A DNA stretch of 64,000 bases from Cheilinus undulatus (taxonomy: Eukaryota > Chordata > Actinopteri > Labriformes > Labridae), in the NCBI RefSeq assembly GCF_018320785.1, contig NC_054876.1, positions 22,838,212-22,902,211 on the forward strand, in the 5' to 3' direction. Both the position numbers and the translations under genes were made by a program. The notes beneath the pieces were generated by a model that was not told where the DNA came from, did not search any database, and saw nothing but the letters and a program-made list of their open reading frames with translations. Shown here in pieces: positions 22,196 through 33,000 of this stretch (the stretch's first letter is position 1; the number at the start of each line of letters is the position of its first letter).

Positions 22196-23848
22196 AACAT
22201 GTATGGTGGGATCTCAACATGACTTGACAATTTCCTTCTATTTACATGACTAGACTAAAAGACTGTAGTTGTCACAGTCAATGTTAACAGATGTCTGGAC
22301 TAACAGATCACAATCATGTGAATAAGTTTGAGTTAAAAAAAAAATGCAAGCAACAAGTTCATACATTTTTAGGAAATAATATATGTTAATAACAGCCCTA
22401 ATAAGGATTTTAAAATGTCTTAGCATGTCCTGGAAACTGACCACATAAAACAGGAAAAAGTATATTTATGTTCACATTATAGATGCTGGACTCAGAAAAC
22501 ACTCATAATTCTTACATTGAGACACTTGGGGAAAAAGTTATTCAACTGCAATGTTTATGTCAAATTGTCATTGTTTGTTTATAAGTGTTACGTAATTCAA
22601 AACTGAAAATATATACAGGCATATTGATCATTTGATTTATTAGGTCCAGTCTTTTTGTGGAACAGAGCTGAATGTTAGGTATTATAGAAGTAGTCATTTA
22701 TCCCTCCTAATTTACGTGAGTATCCAAGATGATGTTCAGTTAATTAAGCCTGATAATTAAAAATGTCCTGGAAGCAAACTTCTTCTGCCTTAAAATGATT
22801 ATGTGTAGTTTGTGTATTATGAGTAGTATCAGCAGTTGTTAAGTTCTTCACATATCCTTCAGCAGTTCACCTAGAAAGTCACTGGTGTATCACTTATTGT
22901 GGTGTTGGGAGGGATTAAATTAATCAGCACACTCTGTCCTTTGCAGGTAAGTCATTAGATGCATAAATATAAGCCCAATTAATAGTAATAAAGTGAAAGT
23001 GTGAGATAAAAATTATGTTCATTTAAAATCATATCAAAATCCTCATTTATTATAAACACATTAAATCAATCTGAATTTATTACAATAAATTAGAAATCAT
23101 TTCATGTCAGTATGCAATGTGATGATGCACATTATATTCTACGGAGGCCAAATTCTTCAGCATTTCCCACACCTAAACAATAGTCAGACAGGGCGCCACG
23201 GTAAATTCACACCTGTTAAGAAATAAATGTCAGACTTTTATGGGATGATTACAAGATTCCCATCATGAGCACATAAAAGAGAAAGAGTGAAGGAGAGAGT
23301 GAAAAAGGAGGTCCACTGGTAAGTCCTTTCAGTAAATTCAATCCCTGAGTTATGATGTTTCATGCTAAACTTAAGTTTCTTATTTCTTTTTAAAATAAGT
23401 TTCTACTGTTCCTTGTTGCCAATGCTGCCCAGGACTTGGACTTTTGGCTGATTTCATACATAAGCTAGATCAAGCCAATCACATGATGTGACACTCGTTT
23501 ACTGAGAGAAATGTCAAAATAATAGCAATGTTACTGAGCATCTTTCATAAATGATAATAAATGATGTATATTTTAAATTTATCATACAAAAAAGTTAAAT
23601 ATGTTAATGGTTTCTTTAAATGGTGATGTTAGGGCTAACAGCTCATGAAAATAAATCAGTATTTCAAAATATTAAAAATACTGTAAAAAAAAAAAATCAA
23701 ATTTCTAAACTTAAAACATAAAGTAAGGTAATTAGTGTTTGGTACATTATTTCTTTGTTGTAACAATGCTGTAATAAATCTTGTACTGTTAGAAAGCCTG
23801 TTTATTACCCTTTTAAACAATGCCACATTTGTAAGGATCATGCATTTG

Positions 23849-24792
23849 TGGGATGAGCAGCAGAGCTGAGTATGTGGGTTGTGCCCATGAAAAATGTGCC
23901 AAATCTTCTCTGCCGATGCCAAACAGCTTATTTTGCTGTTGCTATTGACTCTTGTTTTGGGCTTCTGGTACCCCCAGGTGCTGCCAATCAGGTGCCTGAC
24001 TGGCAGCACCTGTGAGCATGGGCCCTGCTACAGTGGTCAGTAGATGTCTGCTTCAAGAATCGGCATGCCACATTTGACTGATCTGGATAGGGCCCGTCGG
24101 TTGGGCAACTTCAAGCTGGTGTTCCACAAAACCAAGCTGCAGCATTGTTTGGAGTGAGCCCTGGTACCATCTCCAAACTGAAGGCTATGTTCCATATAAC
24201 GGGGAATGTCAGAGACAAGCCGCGAAGTGGGCGTCCCAAGAAGACAACACCCCAGAAATACTGTTTTTTCACCATGTCAGCAAGAACTCTATCATCCAAG
24301 ATGACAACACTCGCCCCCACAGAGCGGGGTTTATCAGAGACTACCTCCAGAATTTGGGAGTGGAGAAGATGGAATGGCCTGCCAGCAGTCCTGACCTTAA
24401 CCCCACTGAACACTTGTGGGATCAGCTTGGGTGTGCTGTTCGTGCCAGAGTGATCAACACAACCACGTTGGCTGACTTGCGACGAATGCTGGTTGAAGAA
24501 TGGGATGCCATCCCACAGCAGTGTGTGACCAGGCTGGTGACCATCATGAGGAGGAGGTACCAGGCTGTTGTGGCTGTGTATGGTTCTTCCACACACTACC
24601 GAGGCTCCTGTTTGTTAAATGAATACATTGTTAAATTGTCAGTATGTCTTGTTTCTTCAAACTTCAATAATCCAATCTACCAAACACCAAACGGGAGTCA
24701 ATGGCAGAATCAGCTGTTTGGCATTGGCAGAGAAGATTTGGCACATTTTTCATGGGCGCAACCCACATACTCAGCTCTGCTGCTCATCCCAG
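23849..24792 (+). pseudogene. Internally deleted Tc1/mariner-type transposon with long terminal inverted repeats
   Basis: The left end (about 23851-23930) and right end (about 24711-24792) are near-exact inverted copies: 'ggatgagcagcagagctgag' on the left and its complement on the right. Between them the plus strand encodes an N-terminal HTH-like piece (GNVRDKPRSGRPKKT), then HRAGFIRDYLQNLGVEK, then WPASSPDLNPTEHLWDQLG and VRARVINTTTLADLRRMLVEEWDAIPQQC. The last part carries the third catalytic acidic residue. The central part with the first two catalytic Asp residues is missing, so it is an internal deletion derivative. Confidence 0.8.
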
Positions 24793-24844
24793 AACACACA
24801 ACCACAACCATGCAGAAGACTGCTGACTTGACAGTGTCCTGAAA

Positions 24845-25925
24845 ACAATAATATGCATCCTCCACAAGGAGAGCACAAAGGGTGGGCTGTTCTCAGAGTA
24901 TATTCATGGAAGGGGAAAGTGGGGTAAAGGCAACAGGGGTGACTGCAGCCTTCAGATGACTGTCATACAAAGCAGATTCAAGAACTTAGGTGAGCTTCTT
25001 CAGGAGTGGACTGAGGCTGGATTGGAGTCAGTGTATCAAGAGCCATCACACATAGACGTATCCAGGAGATAGGTTAAAAGTGTTGAGTTCCTTGTCCAAT
25101 CCTGAAGCGCAGGTATCAGTGTCTCACCTGGGCCAAGGAGAAAAAGAACTGGACTGTTGCTCAGTGGTCCAAAATCCTGTTTTCAGATGGAAGTAAATTT
25201 TGCATTTCATTGGGAAATCAAGGTCCCATAGTCTGGATGAAGATCAGAGAAGCACAGAATCCAAGGTGCTTGAAGTCCAGTGTGAAGTTTCCACAGTCAG
25301 TGATGGTTTGGCATACCATGGCATCTGCTGGTGTTGGTCCACTGTGCTTTTCAAGTCCAGAGTCAATGCTGTCAGCAGTATACCTAGAGATTTTAGAGCA
25401 CTTCATGCTTCCATCTGCTGAGAAGCTTCATGGAGATACCGATTTCCTTTTCCAGCAGAGCTTGGCACCTGCACACAGGGAAGCCAAAACTACCAGAAAC
25501 TGGTTTGTTGGTATTACTGTGCTTAATTGGCCTGCCAACTGGTGGTCTGACGTGAAACCCATAGAGAATCTCTGGGGTATCGTCAAGAGGGAGATAAGAG
25601 ACACCAGACTCAAAAATACAGACGAGCCGAGGGCTACTATCAAAGCAACCTGGGCTTCATGACACCCCGGCAGTGCCACAGACTGACTGGCTCCATTGCA
25701 AGTCACACTGATGTGGTAATTTTTGCAAAAGGTGCCCTGACCAAGCACTGAGTGGAGAAAGTTAATATTTCTGTATTATAAATCCTTACTGGTGTTTTGT
25801 GATATTTGAATATTATGAGATGTTTGATTTTTGATACTTATGAGCTATAAGCCATAATCATTGAGATTAAGACAAAAGTATTGAGACACTGCACTTTGTA
25901 ATGATGAATCTAGAGTTTATGGAAT
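24845..25925 (+). pseudogene. Decayed Tc1-like transposon (second family)
   Basis: Frames contain LFSDGSKFCISLGNQGP (first catalytic region, the usual DE changed to DG), SSVKFPQSVMVWHTMASAGVGPLCF, FQQSLAPAHREAKTTRNWF (second catalytic Asp changed to Ser) and DVKPIENLWGIVKREIRDTR (third acidic residue kept), then IKATWAS followed by a stop. Upstream, 24845-25080 matches the DNA-binding part in broken frames. It starts about 50 bp after the preceding Tc1 remnant. Confidence 0.8.
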
Positions 25926-26085
25926 TTTTGTTAAGATTATTTTAGGCTTTTTGTCTTTATATAGACAGGATAGCTGGAGAGAGACAGAAAGAATAAGGGG
26001 AGAGGGTAGGGGGAAAGACAATGACCAAACTGCATCGGGACCAGGAACTGATCTCACAACCAATGCGTTGATCACTACAGTCTCT
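25925..26085 (-). repeat. SINE-like fragment, reverse orientation
   Basis: 'gacaggatagctggagagagacag' followed by a purine-rich stretch and 'gaactgatctcacaaccaatgcgttgatcac' looks like the complement of a fish tRNA-SINE (head on the right, tail on the left). It is diverged. Confidence 0.4.
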
Positions 26086-28445
26086 GTATATAGGCTGAGA
26101 CAAACTAGCGCTTAAATATATGGAACAAATTGATAAAAAATAATAATAACAAAAAAAAGACATTCTAGTTTTCTGAGATCCCCCTGTATGTATAATGTAA
26201 AGAAAGCCTTACAGGCAGGCAAAAACAGTGTTTGTTGCTCTCATTTTGATGAAGAAAGATAAATCTCAAGCTATAAACCAGTTTTGCTGAGAAAAAAAAA
26301 CATTACTTTCTTATTCTGGACTCTAGAGGACATGCTGAATATGCAGTATTGTGTGAAACTTGAAGAATTAATAGACATGACAACTACTGATAGATAACAA
26401 TACCCTAATAATTTCCTTTTTTGTTTACTTTTCACATTTCACATCTTTATCACAATAATTAACAATTTTATTGCAGATTGCATATTTCCTCATATCTTGC
26501 ATGAATATCAATTATGTAAAAGCTATTAACGGATACTGATGTAGAATGTATGTTTTGCTGTACACATTTTTAATGACTAAAAAAATGGTTGAAACTGAAG
26601 GCTGCCAAAGGCCAAGAGTAGGTTGCCTGGGAAATATCATTCCTGAGCCCTGTAAGGATACTTTTTTAATCATAATGCAGTTAGAGCAAAAAGAGGAAGT
26701 TTGCATTTTTATCATTCTCTTTTTATGAATGGATCATTAAGCCTCTGGCTAAAACTAACTTTGATGAAAAAGAGTACTGTAGAATAAATCAAACTAAGTT
26801 TATTATGTGTCCGATTGTGTTCTTGTTGCTTCAAGGTTTCTTTTAAATCAGAAGTGATTTACTAAACTAATATTACTTGAATTTAGTAAGGCATTAAGGA
26901 AAATCTCTAACTCAAGGCTAAGGCAATAAAACCAGACATGGGCATTACCCCTGGTTTTATAACAAGCTTGTATATATCATGCTCAGTTGTGTAGATTTAA
27001 TGGATTTTGCACCTCTAAAGTTATACTTGATTACAAATCAAACATGAGGAGGGATCCCATTCCTCCTTTACCCATTAGGTAAGAGAACCTTGGTGTATCT
27101 ACTTTATCAGTAATGTTACAGGATTTATTTTAACTTATGAGACTGCTGCTCTGCAGAGCACCAAAACATAAATAAGCCCTAAGCATCTTTGATTTTCAAC
27201 TTCAATAAGAGAAACTGTAATTAAATCTCCACAGCAAATGAGAAAAATATTAAGCAAGGTAGGCAAATGTATATCTGGAATAAATGGCTTAGACTGTGTT
27301 CAAAAACATCACAGTGTCATATTTAAAGACATGTAAGGACTGCACCTTGAGACTGTTTAGTTCTGTGAAAAATAGGGCATGGGCAAGGTTCATAGCAAAT
27401 TCTACAGGCGTGGGCTTTCGCATTAAATAATTCGCCACGGCAGCTACTGAACAAACACTACACTTTCAATTAGCCGGTATAATTCAGCTCACGAGACTGT
27501 TTTTACATATCAAGCGAGGCTCTGTTAAGCCTTGTTCAACATCAGAATTTCATAGTGGTCCTATGTAGGTCTCCACCCTGATTGTGATTCATCAAACCTT
27601 CGTAGCGAAGCTTAAGCAGGATTGTGCTATTTACAATAACGAACGAAATTAACCTAACCTAACGCTGCTTTACAGTTTTAGACAAACAGCTCTGAATTCT
27701 TCATCTGTTAGGGTGACGTCTTTCTAAGCTTCAATGGCCACAAGGGCAAAGTTGCAGCAATGGCTCAGCAACGCCCTTTCCAGCTAACGTTAGCTTAGCA
27801 TGATAACGTAGACGTTTACTGGAGCTGTCAGAGCAGACTTCGTGTATTTACTGCCATACAGTCAGCACATAATAACTCACCCCAAGCTGTGCCAAAAAGT
27901 CATTAATCAGCAAAGCCACTTGTTGAAAATAAAATAACAGTAATTGCAATACATATCGTAATAGAATATGTAACAAGTTTGACTATAGCTGTTGGCTGTT
28001 ATCATACAGTCCCAGATAGCACAGACTATACAGATCAACAAGCAAATGAATCCTGTTTTAACAACAACGCAATTCAGACTAACCATGTACCATGCAATTC
28101 AGGCATACTCGAGAAAAATCAGGATATATTTACCCGGCTGTAGAAAATATGGCAGCAAGCTGTCAACACCTACATTAGCTTAGCCGGGCTAACGTACCAC
28201 GTTAGCTCATCCACACAGAACTTCCATAAATAGACGCAGCTAGCGTTAGCCAAATGTGAGGCTAGCTTCCACAACAAGTGTCCATGTACAAACAAAGCCA
28301 CGGGCGAGGAACGTTGAATTGGTTCTATGACAACAGTCACATTCAGCATAGCTACATACAATCACCGTTTGATTATTTTTACGCCCAATCGCCAAACGAC
28401 GGTCATTGGATGCCAACTTTGCTACTTAGCTTAGCGTTCGGCCTC

Positions 28446-28800
28446 TCCGCCATTTTGAGATCGGAACAGGGGAGCGCAGACACTGCAGGCAATTCGTCGT
28501 CAAAATAACAAGTCCATTTAAGTGCCAAAAGAAAAATAAAGACGTTTGTACAAACTACTGACTCACCCTTTGACAGATTCTCATTCTCGTATCCCTTTTA
28601 TTGGTCTGAGCATAGGATAGGAAGCCCTGGCTCTGAAGTGGTATTGTGACTTTTTACATCACCCGGCACGGTCGGTCAGATTTTCTCTCCTCTTGGTTGG
28701 TACCACCGCATTCGCCCGGCCCCAGCTAACGGTCGCAATTACATGTCGACCGCGCGCACGTTGAGGTGACCGGGAGCGCGCTGAGAGCATATCTTGCGTT
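28446..28800 (-). promoter_or_regulatory. Candidate CpG-rich promoter / noncoding first exon of pafah1b1
   Basis: CpG density rises sharply at 28640-28790 ('gtcgaccgcgcgcacg', 'gggagcgcgctg') against an AT-rich background. On the minus strand, 28447-28458 reads TCTCAAAATGGCGG, a YY1-type site often placed just downstream of transcription starts. The segment lies between the 3' end of cluh (about 30.1 kb) and the pafah1b1 start-codon exon, and both genes are on the minus strand. It is therefore the natural place for the pafah1b1 start site. No TATA box is obvious. Confidence 0.45.
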
Positions 28801-30091
28801 ATTTTAATTAAAGTGAAAACACATTAGTTACGTACTTGGGTTTTTGTTTTTCATCTTAATGTTAAGTACCTAAAATGTACCTATTGTTACCACAAAGTGT
28901 ATAGTCTAGTTTATTCCCACCTAAAACTTATACTGCTTTTAAACACAAAGCCTTCTGTTTCATAAGTGATTAGAATGAAGAAAGTTTCACAAAATTCTGC
29001 CTTTTTTTCATGCAAAAACGGCAACATCCTGGAACATTTTTCAATGCTCACAGTCTTTCAAGATTTACAGAGTTTGTGGGAAATGGGGTGTTCGGATTGT
29101 ATTCCTATCTATCAACGCAGTCAAATAATCGGGTATACTAGTATGTTTTGTTAAAAATATAACAATTTTGTGACGACAAAGGAGAAAATGTATCGTTAAA
29201 TTTTTGATAAATATTTGAAACTACTTTGTTTTTACGCAATTCTATATTAATCATCGTGTTTGTAATTTATTTTATTATTATTATTTGTATGTGACGAGTT
29301 AGTAGCCCCCCCCCCCCCCCCCTTTTGACATTGCATTTATTTGCGGTTGTATTTAAAAATAAATTAGCAACCCCATAGTCTCTTAAAATTTGGTGTTTGA
29401 CGACAAACCTGCACAAAATTAACTTGAAAGAAACACCAGTTGAAATATAATTATCACATCCAAAAGGATGGGAACCTGACAGAGGATATCCTTTAAAACA
29501 AAGACAAGATGTATTGATGTTAATATTGTCCCTCTGTTGCCACAGTATTAATGACAATATGGACACAATTTAAAAGAATTTGTAGCTACACAAAACATAA
29601 TCCATAATGGTGAGTTAGGTGTTTGTGGCACAAGTGTGTAACCCCGTGGTCACACAGGGTATTGCAAGGAAGCAGCATGTCATTGTGAGATTGAGGGAAT
29701 AAAATCATGTAAAGAAGTTACTTTATTTGTTTCAGCAGTGGAAGCAGAACTAAACAGACCATGTTTGTCTATCTAGAAGAACAGAGTAGAGTAGTGCATC
29801 TGTTGATGCATTTAGCTGACACTAGACAGAGTTTACATATCCACTATCATACTTACAGCAGGTAGAGTTTATTCACTGACTCCAGATATTACAAATGTGC
29901 TACACAATCATTATTAGATACAATAAACACAGTCCTCCATAAAAAATGGAGGGAACCCCTCTTTAGAAAAAGGAGAGTTGCACATTTCTGTTACCAAAGT
30001 ACCTTCTTGTAAACAGCAGCTATTTATATTTCCCTTTGCTTTTCATTGTCTAGGCTCAAATACAAAAGCTCTTGAAGTCCATAATTCAGTG
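28801..30091. other. cluh 3' UTR / intergenic segment
   Basis: Downstream of the cluh stop codon the minus strand offers AATAAA signals (plus-strand tttatt at about 29867 and 29717), so the 3' UTR probably ends in this stretch. A 17-nt C run lies at 29306-29322. No coding region is supported. Confidence 0.45.
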
Positions 30092-33000
30092 TTACTGTCT
30101 GCAGCTCCCTTCCAGGTATTCCACATCCACCTTTTCTTTCAGCTCAGCCTTCAGGTCTGATATTTCTTTTGCACTAGAAATAAAAGATATAACAGTATAA
30201 GTGAGGGAAATCGTGTTTACTTTAACAGTTTATCACAATGATCGCACAGCGAGATGAGCTGTACTTTATCTGAGGGGCTCACCTGAGGGGAAAAAGTATG
30301 ATTCCACACGCCAGGTTGAGCTGCTGGAGAACTGTGGGAAGGCTAGGAGTTGGAAACTGGAAAGAAGCATTGATGAGATAAAGAATCACACCATCAGGAA
30401 TGCTGGCATGCATGTTTTCATGTATTTACAAACCTTTGGAGTTGGAATACAGGCACTGGGTGTGTTGTTGTAGATATTGTTGATGGCTTTCTGAAGGATC
30501 ACAGCCTGCTGAGTGAGACTCTTCAGGTACTCAGAGCTTTCCTTTGTACTGTCATGGTCCACGCCAACCTTTTATGTATAACAAAGATAAAGTTGAAATA
30601 TTTAAAAATGAGCATAGTAAACTAGTACAAACACGTGGTATTTTAGCATTTTGAAGCATACCTGGCTCTTATGTATGGCATAAGCTTCTTTCTCATGCTG
30701 CAGAGCTGACCGAAACTCTCCTTTACTTTCATATAAAGTGGCGAGCAGATGATGACTGCAAAAGGACATACATAGGGCACATGTAAAACTTTGAGGTATT
30801 TGCTCTCTATCATAAGGGAGGGTCATTACAATAAACCTAAATCTCACCTCTGTGCATATTTAAGTGATGTGGCACCGTGGTATTTTGAGGTTAAAATTAA
30901 GGCATTCTGGAGGAACTTCAGCGATAGCTCATACTCCATCAATCCATGAAGGACTACACCAATCATAGTCTAATAAAGTAGAGAAAATCAAGACATAAAA
31001 CAGATTGCTTCCAGAATACTTGTGAAATGTAATGACATGTCATATCACAAACAAAAAGAAAAAATGTAGAGGACTTCCTGAGTGTTTGCCATCTTAAAGT
31101 TAAAGTAATCTCACGTAACTTTCTCAGGGATGTAGCCCAGTTATTTCTTGATCTAGCAGGGCTGTTTTGCCACACACTGGCATGCTACTGCATTTAATTA
31201 ACTGTCTGTTCTTTGTACTTTTCTGAAGTTTTTCAATAGGCACCAGATTCAACATTTAAATGAAACAGTTTTAAGCTTTCTTGTTTTATTTTCATTCAAA
31301 TTTCACCTTGAAACAGGTTGACTGTCATTGTTTTTGTACCTTTTCAATAACAATTGATGGCAGTGTGCCTGAAGCATGTGAGCGCAAATTCAATATAAAA
31401 GGATTACAAGGTCTGTGGACAGATTTACAGATTAACATAAATTAGATCAAATCAAACTGTGTGTTCAATTTTAAACTGAGTTTATACCAACAGAAAAAAA
31501 TCAGCTTGCTTTGCTTTAATTTGCTATTTTAATGTCTTTAAGTAACTGATGATAACACATTACTCTGGATTAGACTAGATGTTTGATTTACATTAAAGCT
31601 TCTGAGGGGAACTTTCAGTTTCTCTGTTCTCTATACCTTTTTTTTACCTGATCTTGTCTTGTACTAGTGTATGATGTTGTCTCTGTTAAAAAGTCCCATC
31701 CTGGTTTCTTTTGACACAAAACTACATAACTTATTGGAAATCTCAGCCATAGAAAACGTAAAAAAGGTGTTTCAGTAGCATACTGTCAATTAATCTCACC
31801 CCCAGCCAGCAGTTTCACACATTATAAACAAGGACACATAAACAATCATAGTACAAATGGTCTTGTTTTTGTAGGTCATAGAGAGGCATCTACATTTATT
31901 TCCTGGTGTTGTAACCTGTTAAAAACTCCTGAAATTAGTTTTAAATAAACATTTCAAGCCTCTTTCGTTATCTTTACTTCTCATTTTATCTTGAAATAGC
32001 GTGATTGTCATTGTTTTTGTACCTTACCTGTGTTAAATGATGGCAGTGTGTCTGGAGCACGTTAGCAAGAAGGGAGGGATACTTGAATTTTGGGGGGAAT
32101 TTTTGGAGGATTTTTTGTGGGGAGTTTTCCTATGAAATTTTTAAGATTTGGGGGGAAATTTGGGGGAATCTTAATGTTTTGGGGATTTTGCTACTGTTTT
32201 AACTGAATTTTGGGAATGTATCCCAGATAGCAAAAGACATTAATTCATTGTTGGATATTGGTCAGATTGGTTATTTTTGGTCGAGGCTGAAAAATCTATG
32301 TTGTTTCAATGTTTAATTACAGTAACCATTTCAACGTTTGAAAAACTGTTGTTGAATCAGTGTAGTATAGATGATGATTTTTCAATGTTGAAATGCCCTA
32401 CAATGAATTGACATTGTTTCAATGGTGCTGATGGGGGGGGCATGTAGGCAGCTCACGAGACCAGCGAGATCTCACAGTTGAACAGTGTTCAAATGGCCCT
32501 TTAGTATTATGTTTGGGTGCGGCAGTAGCTCAGTCTGGAAGGAATTAGGCTGGAAGGAATCGGGCTGGAGAGCAGAAGGTTGCTGGTTTGGCTCCTGGTG
32601 GGAGCGGAGCTGGTTCTTGGCCTGGTAGCTGGAGAGGTTCCCTCATGTCTTGAGCACTGCTGAAGTGCCCTTGAGCAAGGCACTAACCCCCCCAACAGCT
32701 CACAGCAACACTTAGCAATAGCAGCAAGGCCATCACTGTATGTGTGTGTAATATGTAAAAACAACAAAAACAGTGTAAACTATGAACTATGATGAATAAA
32801 GTACAACGTTACTTTACTTATTAATAACATTGTTTCATTTGATAATGCAACGATATATATAGTTGAATCAATGTTGCTGCAATTCTACATTCTTTCAATG
32901 TTGATCATATCATAGTTGAATCATGGTTGATTCATTGTCAGAACTGATTGGAAATTCAATGTTATTTCCATGTTGATCATAGTGAGCACTTTCAATGTTT

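Larger units (their letters stand above)
10329..28445. other. Long upstream (5' intron) region of pafah1b1 without coding exons
   Basis: I see no conserved exon on either strand. The segment holds a hAT MITE (12808-14088), a 24-bp palindrome (11613-11636), SINE pieces (14.9 and 25.9 kb), a LINE-tail copy next to a perfect hairpin (18.1-18.2 kb), another LINE-tail copy (21.9-22.2 kb) and two dead Tc1-like elements (23.8-25.9 kb). Short eroded hAT-like ends lie at about 21300-21360 and 21440-21540. About 19376-19402 is a GT microsatellite and 19835-19849 a 15-nt G run, followed by 'cctggaggaaaccctg', a common fish transposon end. It is probably the first intron of pafah1b1, given the promoter-like segment at its far end. 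Confidence 0.55.

Noticed and set aside
27650..27663. Telomere-like 'aacctaacctaacg'
   Set aside because: Only two units; no array and no interstitial telomere signal.
28278..28508. Plus-strand 76-codon ORF at the CpG-rich segment
   Set aside because: No family match, no splice context, and it runs through the proposed promoter; probably chance.
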